A stretch of DNA of 64,000 nt from Nitrospira sp. Ga0074138 (GCA_001464735.1 LNDU01000039.1:159280-223279); one strand, 5' to 3'. Shown: positions 36,372-44,114, counted from the first letter of the stretch. Program-made: numbers and translations. Notes: generated by a model not told the origin, from the sequence alone.

Positions 36372-37322
36372 TCATGAACCGTTACGGTGATAACAATTCC
36401 TCGTCGGATCATCGGGTGGAGAATTCTGAGCACAGTTGGGACCCATAGGTCGCGGGATCCGCACATAGCCTTCGTCTGTACGATTTTTTTTCAAAATCTC
36501 AAGGTGTAGCTCGTGACAGGATCCTGAGCACCCAGTTGTTGTCGGCAGCGGATTGTGTAGTGCGACGGTGTTCCCTCCGATTGGGATAAAGCGAGGATAG
36601 GTGGTCGTGGTCGCGCCGAACGTGAGTTGTCCATGGTGCGATGATTGTTCAACCTGAGTAGTGAATGTCTGACGCTCCTGTTCCGGTCGCAACACCGTGG
36701 CCCAGGTCGGATCGTCGGGAGCATAGAGGAAGGCGTTGTTCCCGCGGTGGCAGTCGGTACAGGGGACGGTGCCAGGCGCAAACCCTCGAACAGGATCGCG
36801 AAGTGAGATCATTCGAACCTCGGCCGTCTCAGGGGTCCAGCTGGTCGCTGGCGAACGCGGGTCGTTACTCCAAAAACAGGCGTACCCCGTTGTGGCGCTT
36901 TGACAGATGACTTGAAATGATCCGCCATTCCTGCCCAGCGCAATGCAGGCACCCCTCCCTTGAGGTGGTGCGTACGACCAGACACTCGCGAATGAGGTCT
37001 CATCCACCGGAGCTTGATCGAGCGTGTTCGGAGTCAGGAGAATGGTGTGAAGGTTGCCGTGGCGTTCCCAATCTGATGATGCGGGTTTCCAATCTGGTGG
37101 AATGGGTACACCATTTGCGCGGCACGAATCCAGGTAATTATCTTTGACCGTGACATTCGCGCCCGCTGCCTGAGTGGAAACGGGGGAGCGGGAGTTTGCC
37201 TCTTCTTTCGGAGGCTCGATGAGCGAGCAGCCAGCAAGAAGTAAGTAGGCAAGAACGAAGGTTGAAGAGTCGAAAGCTCTCAGCATCGTTCCAATCTGCC
37301 AGGCCAGGTTTCTCAGTGTCAT
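36372..37322 (-). CDS. Lipoprotein with haem c-type motifs
   Basis: A 316-residue protein of unrecognised family. From the ATG at 37322 a signal peptide ends in the lipobox LLLAGCS, so the mature protein is lipid-anchored. One canonical haem motif (CTDCH, in GTVPCTDCHRGNNAF) and a CxxxCH variant (CSGSCHELHLEIL) near the C-terminus suggest one or two covalent haems; other cysteines (CQSATTGYACF, GACIALG, NCYHRNG) may form disulfides. An ATG at 37286 is an alternative start; longer versions upstream would bury the signal peptide. Possible electron-transfer role is inference. Confidence 0.65.
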   Translation of the reverse strand: MTLRNLAWQIGTMLRAFDSSTFVLAYLLLAGCSLIEPPKEEANSRSPVSTQAAGANVTVKDNYLDSCRANGVPIPPDWKPASSDWERHGNLHTILLTPNTLDQAPVDETSFASVWSYAPPQGRGACIALGRNGGSFQVICQSATTGYACFWSNDPRSPATSWTPETAEVRMISLRDPVRGFAPGTVPCTDCHRGNNAFLYAPDDPTWATVLRPEQERQTFTTQVEQSSHHGQLTFGATTTTYPRFIPIGGNTVALHNPLPTTTGCSGSCHELHLEILKKNRTDEGYVRIPRPMGPNCAQNSPPDDPTRNCYHRNGS

Positions 37323-37530
37323 CGATCTAGTCTCATCCAAACAGGGCGCCTGATTATACGCTGTAGGAGAGGATGTCAAGGGCCGTGTATAGACTGGAGC
37401 ACTCATCGATCTTGCCGCTTCTCTTCTGGATTTGATGAAGATCAATAGAACCAAGCGATAACAAACCAAGATCATTTTATATTTTTCAATCACATCTGAA
37501 ATGTAATCGCATGAGTTCTACCGAGATTTG

Positions 37531-37770
37531 ATCTCAGGCAGTTCGCGTGAGATGTCTGCCGCTTGCTGAATCCGTCATCGTTCGAGGCGCGAAGCCACAA
37601 GCACATCGTAATGCATCTCATCCTCCACCTAGGGATGCTGCGCTGCCGCATCTTTCATGTCGGCGTATTCGACCATGCGCGAGGCTGTTTCGGCTTCAGT
37701 GGCGCCTTTACTCTTGATCTCTGCCGGTCGCACGAGGTTGATCGGTTCCCCTGATGGAGGAAGATGATTG
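37531..37770 (-). pseudogene. Decayed 3' fragment of a B12-radical SAM gene
   Basis: This stretch aligns by eye at roughly three-quarters identity with 44136-44335, the 3' end of the intact radical SAM gene, in the same orientation. Shared runs include gccgcttgctgaatccg and gcatctttcatgtcggcgt. Read on the minus strand it still shows SRMVEYADMKDAAAH and DEMH, matching SRLVEHADMKDAAAQ and DEML of the intact protein, but frameshifts and stops break it and the rest of the gene is missing. It marks the left side of the parAB accessory segment, with the intact copy on the right side. Confidence 0.7.
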
Positions 37771-38095
37771 ACAATTCTCACTACCTAGGATACTGCTCCG
37801 TTCAGAAACGGAGGGGGGAATATTTTCAGGACAGATTTGATGAAGCACGTTGTTTCACGTAGTGCTCAGTTTTCACGAGATGGTCGTTTCCATGAAGCAT
37901 CTTGAGCAAGAGACGAGTGTCGTCGGGTGGCAGCCCTCAATGGAGGCTGTGATGAAATCTGTCAGTCCTGAGTGCCCCACTGCAATCTGCCAAAAACAGG
38001 GTCATGCAGGCAATGGATTCGTGACGCAGGTCATTCCGAAAATGAAGCAACTGAAGAGGGCGGCATTCACAAATCCGTGAAGAAGGAGAGCGTTG
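37771..38095. other. parA upstream region with parS-like half-sites
   Basis: The 325 nt before parA hold two direct copies of tttcacg (37853-37859 and 37871-37877). The first extends to tgtttcacgt (37851-37860), identical to one half of the canonical chromosomal parS (TGTTTCACGTGAAACA); the second half is not conserved. They sit about 235 nt upstream of parA and could be an operator for ParB or ParA autoregulation. A low-confidence small reading frame overlaps the same region. Confidence 0.4.
37880..38080 (+). CDS. Possible small protein encoded before parA
   Basis: An open frame of 66 codons ending 15 nt before the parA start, which would place it in the same transcript. It has two Cys (CPTAIC), no membrane segment and no recognised domain, and no clear ribosome site. 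In IncP plasmids a small regulator precedes the incC-korB pair, but this frame does not look like a helix-turn-helix protein. Listed as a possibility only. Confidence 0.25.
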   Translation: MVVSMKHLEQETSVVGWQPSMEAVMKSVSPECPTAICQKQGHAGNGFVTQVIPKMKQLKRAAFTNP

Positions 38096-38878
38096 ATGAA
38101 AACGTTGGTCTTAGCCAATCAGAAGGGTGGCGTGGGGAAAACGGCAATTGCCTGCCAACTGGGGTACTTTCTCGTCGAACTGCTCAAGAAGCGGGTCTTG
38201 ATCATTGACTTAGACCATCAGGGGAATACGTCAAAAAACATCATCACCTCGAAACTGGCCACTATCTCGGCGGTCACGGCGAATCAACTGTTGACTGATC
38301 CTGTCACCACAATTGAGGATGGGAACTTTGTGGTGATTCCGTCTCATGGGGATCTTCTCAAACTTGAGCGACGAGAAGAAGATCACAACCAGTTCGCGAC
38401 GAATCTGAAACTGTTCCTCAATGAAATGGATGACCGGTTTGATGTCGCCATCATTGATACAAATCCGAATCCCGATATTCGTGTGCTCGCGTCGCTCGTG
38501 GTGGGTGATTTCGTGCTGTCTCCTATTCAATTGAACCAAGAGGCCGTTGATGGCATTGCCGCGTTACGGGCGCAAGTGTTAAAGATACAAAGTACGCTGA
38601 ATAAAGAGCTCCGATTCATCGGTCTCCTCCCGAATCTGGTGGAGCCCACTCCATTTCAACGTGGCAATATGGAACAACTCAGTGCAGCCTTTGCGTCGCT
38701 CTTCATCCGATTGGACGATGGACGTATGGCCGCCATTCCCTCACGCACGGCTGTGGCTGAAGCCCAGGCGATGGGGGCACCGATCTGGACTTTGCAGAAA
38801 ACCAGTTCACGCGATGCGTGGATGCATCTCAAACCAATCTTTCAGAAGGTTGCTCATACGATGGGGGTAACAGAATGA
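38096..38878 (+). CDS. parA: ParA-type partition ATPase (plasmid type)
   Basis: A 260-residue P-loop ATPase with the deviant Walker A motif NQKGGVGKTAIACQLG, the Walker A' segment VLIIDLDHQGNTSK and Walker B DVAIIDTNPNPDIRV. It lacks the N-terminal DNA-binding extension of P1-type ParA, resembling IncC2/Soj-sized proteins. It would bind nucleoid DNA with ATP and move ParB-bound DNA. Start 38096 follows aaggag (38082-38087); an in-frame TTG lies 3 nt earlier. Its last 4 nt (ATGA) overlap the parB start. Confidence 0.9.
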   Translation: MKTLVLANQKGGVGKTAIACQLGYFLVELLKKRVLIIDLDHQGNTSKNIITSKLATISAVTANQLLTDPVTTIEDGNFVVIPSHGDLLKLERREEDHNQFATNLKLFLNEMDDRFDVAIIDTNPNPDIRVLASLVVGDFVLSPIQLNQEAVDGIAALRAQVLKIQSTLNKELRFIGLLPNLVEPTPFQRGNMEQLSAAFASLFIRLDDGRMAAIPSRTAVAEAQAMGAPIWTLQKTSSRDAWMHLKPIFQKVAHTMGVTE

Positions 38879-39810
38879 AAAAACCAATGACCGCGACACT
38901 GGATCTTACGGCTCTTGATCGTACGGCGCCTGTTCCAGTTCCTGATCCAGTCGCCAAAGAACGAACCGTGACGGCGGAAGTCTTGGGGCGTCCGCTTCAA
39001 ATTCAGGTCAAGGATATTGATGAAGATCCTGGTCAGCCACGCCAAGAATTTAGCGCGGAGAGTATGGAGGAATTGGAGAATAGTATCAGGCTGCACGGAG
39101 TCAAAACGCCGATCTCGATTCGTCCGCACCCCACGGAGCAGAAGCGATGGATTCTAAATTTCGGGGCGCGACGCCTCAGAGCTTCGAAAGCTGTCGGGAA
39201 AGCCACGATTCCAGCATTCGTCGATCGGTCGCACACCGACTACCAACAAGTCATTGAGAATTTGCAGCGGGAAGATCTGAAGCCGCGTGAGCTGGCGATA
39301 TTTATCAAGCGGAAGATGGACGAGGGAGAGAAGCAGGCCCAAATTGCCGAACTGCTTGGCGTCAATCGGTCGATGGTCACGAATCATTTAGCACTCATCG
39401 ATCCACCGGCTTGTATCGATGAGATTTACACATCAGGGAAATGTTCATCAGCTAAGACGCTCTACGATTTGCGGAATCTGCATAAGGAGTTTCCTAAGGA
39501 AGTTGAGCGTTGGTGTGCCACCGATCAGGAGATTACTCGGGCGACCGTGTCGGCCTTATCCGCCAAGCTCAGGGGTCCACAAAAACAAAAAAATGCTTCT
39601 CCGAAAGTTGAGCAGGTGAGAGAGGAGCAACCGATCAGTTCAGCGGCAACGATGCCGTCGTTGATCGTCATCTTTCAGGATCGATCGGGTACGGTGGACT
39701 TGCATCATGCACCACAGCAACCTAATCATCTGATCATTAATTTTTCGGATGGGAAGCAAGAGGAAGTGCCTGCTCGGCAATGTCAAATTGAGCAAATCAT
39801 TTTCCAGTAA
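38875..39810 (+). CDS. parB: KorB-like ParB partition protein
   Basis: A 311-residue ParB. The N-terminal CTPase-fold part contains IDEDPGQPRQEFSAESMEEL, GARRLRASKAVG and ENLQREDLKPRELAIF. The helix-turn-helix is QIAELLGVNRSMVTNHL near residue 160, followed by a KorB-type helical region (EIYTSGKCSSAKTLYDLRNL). The C-terminal 60 residues (LIVIFQDRSGTVDLHHA, ending QIEQIIFQ) resemble the SH3-like dimer domain of KorB from IncP plasmids. This points to plasmid origin rather than chromosomal Spo0J/ParB. Two perfect palindromes 160 nt and 1.2 kb downstream are its candidate binding sites. Co-translated with parA. Confidence 0.88.
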   Translation: MKKPMTATLDLTALDRTAPVPVPDPVAKERTVTAEVLGRPLQIQVKDIDEDPGQPRQEFSAESMEELENSIRLHGVKTPISIRPHPTEQKRWILNFGARRLRASKAVGKATIPAFVDRSHTDYQQVIENLQREDLKPRELAIFIKRKMDEGEKQAQIAELLGVNRSMVTNHLALIDPPACIDEIYTSGKCSSAKTLYDLRNLHKEFPKEVERWCATDQEITRATVSALSAKLRGPQKQKNASPKVEQVREEQPISSAATMPSLIVIFQDRSGTVDLHHAPQQPNHLIINFSDGKQEEVPARQCQIEQIIFQ

Positions 39811-39820
39811 CTTCCATTCA

Positions 39821-39860
39821 TCCATCCCCCTCATCCGTCTTAGGCGGGGAGGGGGATGGA
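39821..39860 (+). terminator. Hairpin after parB
   Basis: A perfect 12-bp stem (tccatccccctc 39821-39832 / gagggggatgga 39849-39860) begins 11 nt after the parB stop, with a 16-nt loop that itself can form a short ccg/cgg stem. Only scattered T residues follow, so it may be a Rho-assisted end or a REP-like element. Confidence 0.55.
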
Positions 39861-39973
39861 CAGAGTCTTCTATTACACCGCAGTTGCTTCCTCAGCTCTA
39901 GCTTCTGAAGTTTGTCCCAATCCATTCCGGCTATCCAGCAGAATTCGTCATTGATTTATATGAGTCCGGTGGT

Positions 39974-40001
39974 GATGTTGTTGGACATGTCCAACAACAT
40001 C
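39974..40001. promoter_or_regulatory. Perfect 28-bp palindrome, candidate parS site 1
   Basis: A gapless palindrome of two 14-nt arms centred at 39987/39988. Its central 18 bp, tgttggacatgtccaaca, are identical to the centre of the palindrome at 41053-41078, while its outer five base pairs (gatgt / acatc) differ. The form, a 16-18 bp perfect palindrome near parAB with tgtt...aaca ends, matches ParB recognition sites in general. Confidence 0.65.
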
Positions 40002-40238
40002 CATTATGAGTTTCTCAAATGTTCGCAATTCTTAGCACGCTTCGCTCCACAGGAATGGCCTGCACCCTACAGCATGATCCGTCACAGGCTGTACGGTCAG
40101 CTAATAGGATCCTGTGTTGTGCTCTCTGTTGGTCTCTCAAGGGCATCAGGTCTTGAACGTCTGATCCAGTCTCGGCGCGTTTTGGAACCTCGGCTCTTTC
40201 ATGGCTTCAGGTTGAAATAGTGTACCGAGGTGCATGGG

Positions 40239-40261
40239 ATTGGCATCGTGCTGATGCCAAT
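40239..40261. repeat. Small perfect hairpin
   Basis: A 9-bp stem (attggcatc / gatgccaat) with a 5-nt loop (gtgct) in the gene-poor region. It could be an operator, an RNA hairpin or part of a terminator (the downstream strand is T/C-rich from about 40272). Nothing else supports a choice. Confidence 0.4.
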
Positions 40262-40505
40262 TGCCGAGACTCAATCTATTCTTCTTTTGCACGCCACGTA
40301 TGTTTGTCAGGCACCATTAGGTCGGTGTCGTGAACGAGCGGTAATCTGATCGATGCTCGCGTGGATGTATGCGAGGAAGGTAGATAGTAGGAGCTAGATC
40401 ACGGTGTCGCAGGTTGATCTGTGTCTGGATGTATTTTCACACTGTTGCTCAGCGCAACCAATTGAACCTTCAGAACGGACTATCCTTCAGACAGCTCTCT
40501 GATGA

Positions 40506-40525
40506 GATCACGCGAAGTCGTGATC
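40506..40525. repeat. Small perfect hairpin
   Basis: A 7-bp stem (gatcacg / cgtgatc) with a 6-nt loop (cgaagt) in the gene-poor region between the two palindromes. Short enough to have arisen by chance; listed because the region has no genes. Confidence 0.3.
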
Positions 40526-41052
40526 GTGCGATGTTGTTTTGAGTGGTAGTGGTTCGTCGTGTGTGAGCTGGTCCTCTTGGTCTCGTCTGATTGAATCTCT
40601 GGAACCAGGCGTGATCAAATTTTCATTGTAACACGCGTGGGGAATCGTGGAGAGTTTCCCTGCCGCCTTTGTGCGCATTTATGGGCATTACGATTTCGGA
40701 GAAGTCTGACTTATGCCTACACGAGGAAGACGGCGCTGCGCTTATCTCCTTCGCGCATCACGTTCGACCTCATCAATCATCCATCAGGTATGTCACGGCA
40801 AATCTCATCTCGACTGTTGAAACAAGGATGAGTACTAACTGCTGATATTCTGCATCTCACCTCAGCATTCGTGGATAGATCATCTATAAAGACTCCAGAA
40901 TTTTATAAGCCTGGGATGTCACATGGCCAGTCTTTCCTAAGCTGTAGGGATCCTGGATCGATAAGAAGTGGTTACTTCGGCGAATGATGATCGGTCTCAT
41001 TCGCACCATTCCATTTCAGCTTGAGTAGGCCATGGTCTCATAGGGAGTCGGA

Positions 41053-41078
41053 GACCTGTTGGACATGTCCAACAGGTC
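41053..41078. promoter_or_regulatory. Perfect 26-bp palindrome, candidate parS site 2
   Basis: A gapless palindrome of two 13-nt arms centred at 41065/41066. It shares the 18-bp core tgttggacatgtccaaca with the site at 39974-40001; its outer four base pairs (gacc / ggtc) are different but still complementary to each other. Both sites lie downstream of the KorB-like parB gene, about 1.08 kb apart. Confidence 0.65.
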
Positions 41079-41623
41079 ACTTGATCACCTTTGATCGCGT
41101 GATGCCTCACGGACTTGGTATGGCTGTTATGACCGAAGACGAAGTGGCAAACTTTGAGCTCGCCAATTAATTTGAGCATGACTCCGAGCTCACGATTAGG
41201 CCAAGCTTCCACTCCAAACTTGCTCTTACCATTGGGCGTGGGGGAATAGGCAGTCTCGGACATGAGCCATGAATAGAAACGGTGCAGCCATGCAACCAGA
41301 CATTCTGTTCCATGTAGGGTTGGCCTGGTCGATGACTGATGATTGTCTAGAGTTACTGAGGTGCCAGTGATTCGGAGTGGACCCTCGTTGCAGATCGATT
41401 TTTGGTTTTAACTCTGGTGGATGACTGGAGTTGACCAGGTGAAAGCCTATATCGCTGACGAGGACAACCAGGACGCGACTCAGTTACGTGCGTAGGCTGC
41501 TTACTGAAAGCGTTGCGGACTGACCTCACCACCTCACTCACCGCGTGAAGCGGGGACGAGACGATCTACCTCTTGACAGGAGGCTTCGAGATAGACGCCA
41601 TTTTCTATGCTACTTTCGCATCG

Positions 41624-42289
41624 TTAGCTGGCCCCCAGATTGGCACTCGTGAGGGCCACTTCTCTTGCCTGCGCAGTGTCGAACACAATTGCATAGAAGG
41701 GAGTTCTCTCAAAGAAACGGAGATGCCATGTTGAATGTATGTCGTCGGCTTGAACGTGGTTGTATCGATACTCGATGATATCTGGCATCGCATGAGCTTT
41801 CGCCATTTCATCAAAGAGCTCGCTTGGTATGGGGTACCGCTGGACGTCAGCCCAAACTTGGTCGTCGGAAACCACAGGCAGCAAGCCGTGATGATGACAC
41901 AGTCCGCGGATGACCTTCCTCAAGATGCGCATAAATCGATGGTCATCAGCTGGATAGATCTTGTATCTTTCGCCTTCAGGTAGCTCGACCGGAATCAGGA
42001 GTTGAGCGACGTGACGCCTCCGGCGACCACCATCTGGCTGCAAGAAGCTTCGGCGCGTCTTACCCTCCCAGAGTTCTCTCACGATGGGGTTCGCTTCGCC
42101 AGCAAGCAACAAGACGGTTCGGAAATGAGGTTCGTCATCTGCCCAACCGCTATTGCATCGTGAACAGGCGGGAACCGTTATCCGCTGTACACGCGAGCCT
42201 GCTTTTGAGAGCGGATATAGTCCACGCGGCACGACGTGATCCTTCGTCGTCGCTTTGCCTCCACAGTATGCGCAGATTGGCTCGGCCAT
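41624..42289 (-). CDS. HNH endonuclease-like protein
   Basis: A 221-residue protein whose N-terminus has a zinc-type HNH/McrA-like motif: ICAYCGGKATTKDHVVPRGL (CxxC then DHVVP) and, after a short loop, VPACSRCNSGWADDE (CxxCN). The remaining 170 residues are not recognised. Such stand-alone HNH proteins occur in mobile elements, restriction and defence settings. It lies in the accessory segment beside a HEPN-motif protein and mazEF. Nuclease activity is expected from the motif, its target unknown. Confidence 0.7.
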   Translation of the reverse strand: MAEPICAYCGGKATTKDHVVPRGLYPLSKAGSRVQRITVPACSRCNSGWADDEPHFRTVLLLAGEANPIVRELWEGKTRRSFLQPDGGRRRRHVAQLLIPVELPEGERYKIYPADDHRFMRILRKVIRGLCHHHGLLPVVSDDQVWADVQRYPIPSELFDEMAKAHAMPDIIEYRYNHVQADDIHSTWHLRFFERTPFYAIVFDTAQAREVALTSANLGAS

Positions 42290-42384
42290 TCTTTAGTGGT
42301 CTTCCTTGCTGGTCCAGCTAACGATCGAGCTTCAGCCGCAGCGCTTCACGATTGCACCCGAGCAACACCGGATTCGAGCACCTG

Positions 42385-43011
42385 TTAGGCCGACATGCCT
42401 TTGCGCAAGAAGCCTTCATCAATGGTTGCGTCAACAACACTGAGCACTTCCTCGACGATTCGTTCGAGGAGTGCCAGGCTGTTACGGGAGATATCCCACG
42501 CCATGTCCGAGTGAACGTACTTGCACTCGCGGAACCCTGAATAGACTCGGTGCGCACCAGCGTTGGGATCGGGCTGTATCTCCCTTACCCGGTCTTCATC
42601 GCGTCGCCCTGGCAAACGATCATGGTAGTGCTCGAAGCTATTGCGACCGGCCACATAGTGATCGAACTCCTTGCGGTACCCATCGAAGACTCTCTTCGCC
42701 GCTAGCATTTCAGGCTGGCCCACCAACGTTTCGAGCATGTTTCTGCAGCCGCCCCAGGCCATCCGAGACGAGCCCTGCCGGATGTAATCGCGCATTTCGA
42801 TCTGGGATGCACCACTGCTCGGTTCGGGCGGCCAAGACTGTGACCGCCGAATTGCTTCCTCGATTCGCGACATTTGGACGCGAGCGGCTTCGAGGTGTAG
42901 TTGAAGTCGCTCGTAAGCAAAGCTGGCAGCATTGCCGTTTGCAACGACGAAGAACAGCTTTTCGCCGTGAGTCATCGTGGCCCAAAAGGACTTTTCAGCG
43001 TCCATATCCAT
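42385..43011 (-). CDS. Uncharacterised protein with HEPN-like RNxxxH motif
   Basis: A 208-residue, mostly alpha-helical protein not matched to a named family. Near the middle it has GRNSFEHYHD, an R-N-x3-H motif (Arg123-His128) of the type that forms the RNase site of HEPN-fold toxins and defence proteins. The helix pattern before and after (residues about 85-125 and 165-205) would suit a four-helix HEPN bundle. Located 95 nt downstream of an HNH gene on the same strand. HEPN assignment is inference from one motif and context. Confidence 0.55.
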   Translation of the reverse strand: MDMDAEKSFWATMTHGEKLFFVVANGNAASFAYERLQLHLEAARVQMSRIEEAIRRSQSWPPEPSSGASQIEMRDYIRQGSSRMAWGGCRNMLETLVGQPEMLAAKRVFDGYRKEFDHYVAGRNSFEHYHDRLPGRRDEDRVREIQPDPNAGAHRVYSGFRECKYVHSDMAWDISRNSLALLERIVEEVLSVVDATIDEGFLRKGMSA

Positions 43012-43345
43012 ACGTAGTAGTGATCAAGCGTGAGTAGTGACTTAATTCGTAGCATTGCCACGCTCACGCCGCTCATCAGTGCAAACTCAGTTTGTCATGC
43101 CAAAGTTGCACTGACACTTTTAACATTGGCTAGGCGGCAGGTACCACCTAGGCTTGGTTTGAGCGCGCTACGTCGAATGTGTTCTGCCTCTCGGATGCAC
43201 GTGAGCAGCTCTTTGGATGTCGCCTGATTCATGTTCGATCTCTGCCTCCAGATATCTGACCCAGCTTGTCGATCATCTGTCATGTGGTCGATGCGGCGGG
43301 AGAGGATGATGCATTCGTCAGCATCGGTTGGCGACGTCAGCTTGG
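43012..43345. other. Intergenic region, no clear gene
   Basis: A 334-nt stretch between the HEPN-like gene and mazF. A 45-codon open frame on the minus strand (43095-43232) has no family features. No repeat or promoter stood out. Confidence 0.4.
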
Positions 43346-43684
43346 CTACAGTAAGGTTTGGAGCTTGCTCAGTGTCTCCATTACCACGTTTGACGATGCA
43401 GTCCCTTTCTTCACGGCTTGGCGAATCTTCCAATCCAAGCTCTTGACCTGATCGGCCAGCACCACGCTCGTTTGGTGAGGATCGTCACTGATGACGACTT
43501 CGAATGGATAGCCTTTCTTCTGGCTGGTCATAGGGCAGCAGAGCATCAACCCGCTGGCTCGATTGTAACTGGCCGGTGAGAGCACGAGCGCAGGCCGGTG
43601 TCCAGCCTGTTCGTGACCGGATTGTGGGTTGAATTGCAACCACACGATATCCCCTCGGTCAGGAACATAGTCTGATTTCTTCAT
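43346..43684 (-). CDS. mazF: MazF-type endoribonuclease toxin
   Basis: A 112-residue MazF/PemK protein. It opens with RGDIVWLQFNPQSGHEQAGH and RPALVLSPASYN, followed by CCPMTSQKKGYPFEVVI and DQVKSLDW, the usual RNA-binding and catalytic regions. It cuts mRNA at short motifs when free of its antitoxin. The ATG at 43684 overlaps the mazE stop (TGATG), so synthesis is coupled to the antitoxin. In this position it may act to maintain the accessory segment. Confidence 0.92.
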   Translation of the reverse strand: MKKSDYVPDRGDIVWLQFNPQSGHEQAGHRPALVLSPASYNRASGLMLCCPMTSQKKGYPFEVVISDDPHQTSVVLADQVKSLDWKIRQAVKKGTASSNVVMETLSKLQTLL

Positions 43685-43926
43685 CACCAGATCTCGCGGC
43701 CGACCGAGGTGCCTGTCTCAACCTCACCGTGCACGTTCTTCAGCGTAATCTGTTTGACGAGGTCTTCGAGGCGATACACACGCCGGACATGGGGCTTCAA
43801 GACGACGTTGCCGTCCTGCACCTCAATTTCCAAATCATCCTGCTCCTTAAGCCCGACTTGCTGGGCGACACTTTTCGGGACTCGAATTGCCAGACTGTTG
43901 CCCCACTTCTGCGCTGTCGTTTTCAT
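43684..43926 (-). CDS. mazE: MazE-type antitoxin (AbrB/SpoVT swapped-hairpin fold)
   Basis: An 80-residue antitoxin. The N-terminal DNA-binding part MKTTAQKWGNSLAIRVPKSV and QVGLKEQDDLEIEVQDG is a typical MazE swapped-hairpin barrel; the acidic C-terminal tail would wrap MazF. Start 43926 is supported by a ggagg ribosome site just upstream. Two direct repeats before the gene are probably its operator. Confidence 0.92.
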   Translation of the reverse strand: MKTTAQKWGNSLAIRVPKSVAQQVGLKEQDDLEIEVQDGNVVLKPHVRRVYRLEDLVKQITLKNVHGEVETGTSVGREIW

Positions 43927-43939
43927 GCATGCCTCCGAT

Positions 43940-43958
43940 GTAGATACACGGTAGATAC
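43940..43958. promoter_or_regulatory. Direct repeats upstream of mazE
   Basis: Two copies of gtagatac (43940-43947 and 43951-43958) repeat at an 11-bp period, putting both on the same DNA face, 14 nt upstream of the mazE start. MazE or MazEF complexes usually repress their own promoter, so this is the likely operator. Confidence 0.45.
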
Positions 43959-44114
43959 TATGCTGACCGGTTAATGACGTCAAGAGGTTGAAGCAGGTGG
44001 TGCAGTGGATTGGTTAAGGAGGCTGATCGCCAACCAACTGGGCGCAGATAGCAAGTACCAGCCGTAAAGTAGAAGAACGATACGCTCTGTGGAGATGGAA
44101 CGCCCGCGTAGGAC

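Larger units (their letters stand above)
39811..41623. other. Gene-poor 1.8-kb region downstream of parAB
   Basis: No convincing coding sequence was found on either strand: the few open frames are short, unlike any family I know, and lack ribosome sites. Instead it holds a terminator-like hairpin (39821-39860), two perfect palindromes with a shared core (39974-40001, 41053-41078) and two smaller hairpins (40239-40261, 40506-40525). Base use looks more A+T-rich than neighbouring genes by eye. The pattern fits a centromere or replication/regulatory region of a former plasmid. Confidence 0.55.

Noticed and set aside
37851..37866. A full canonical chromosomal parS before parA
   Set aside because: Only the left ten bases match; the right half (agtgct) does not, so it is at most a half-site.
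39912..40220. 102-codon + strand frame containing the first palindrome
   Set aside because: No ribosome site, no domain and no similarity to known proteins; the palindrome explains the region better.
40997..41263. 88-codon minus-strand frame containing the second palindrome
   Set aside because: No recognised features or ribosome site, and a perfect 26-bp palindrome inside coding sequence is improbable.
42471..43037. 188-codon + strand frame opposite the HEPN-motif gene
   Set aside because: Composition is Arg/Cys/Pro-rich as usual for shadows; the minus-strand frame has ordered helices and a meaningful motif.
43095..43232. Possible 45-residue gene upstream of the HEPN-like gene region
   Set aside because: Too short, with no ribosome site or recognisable sequence.
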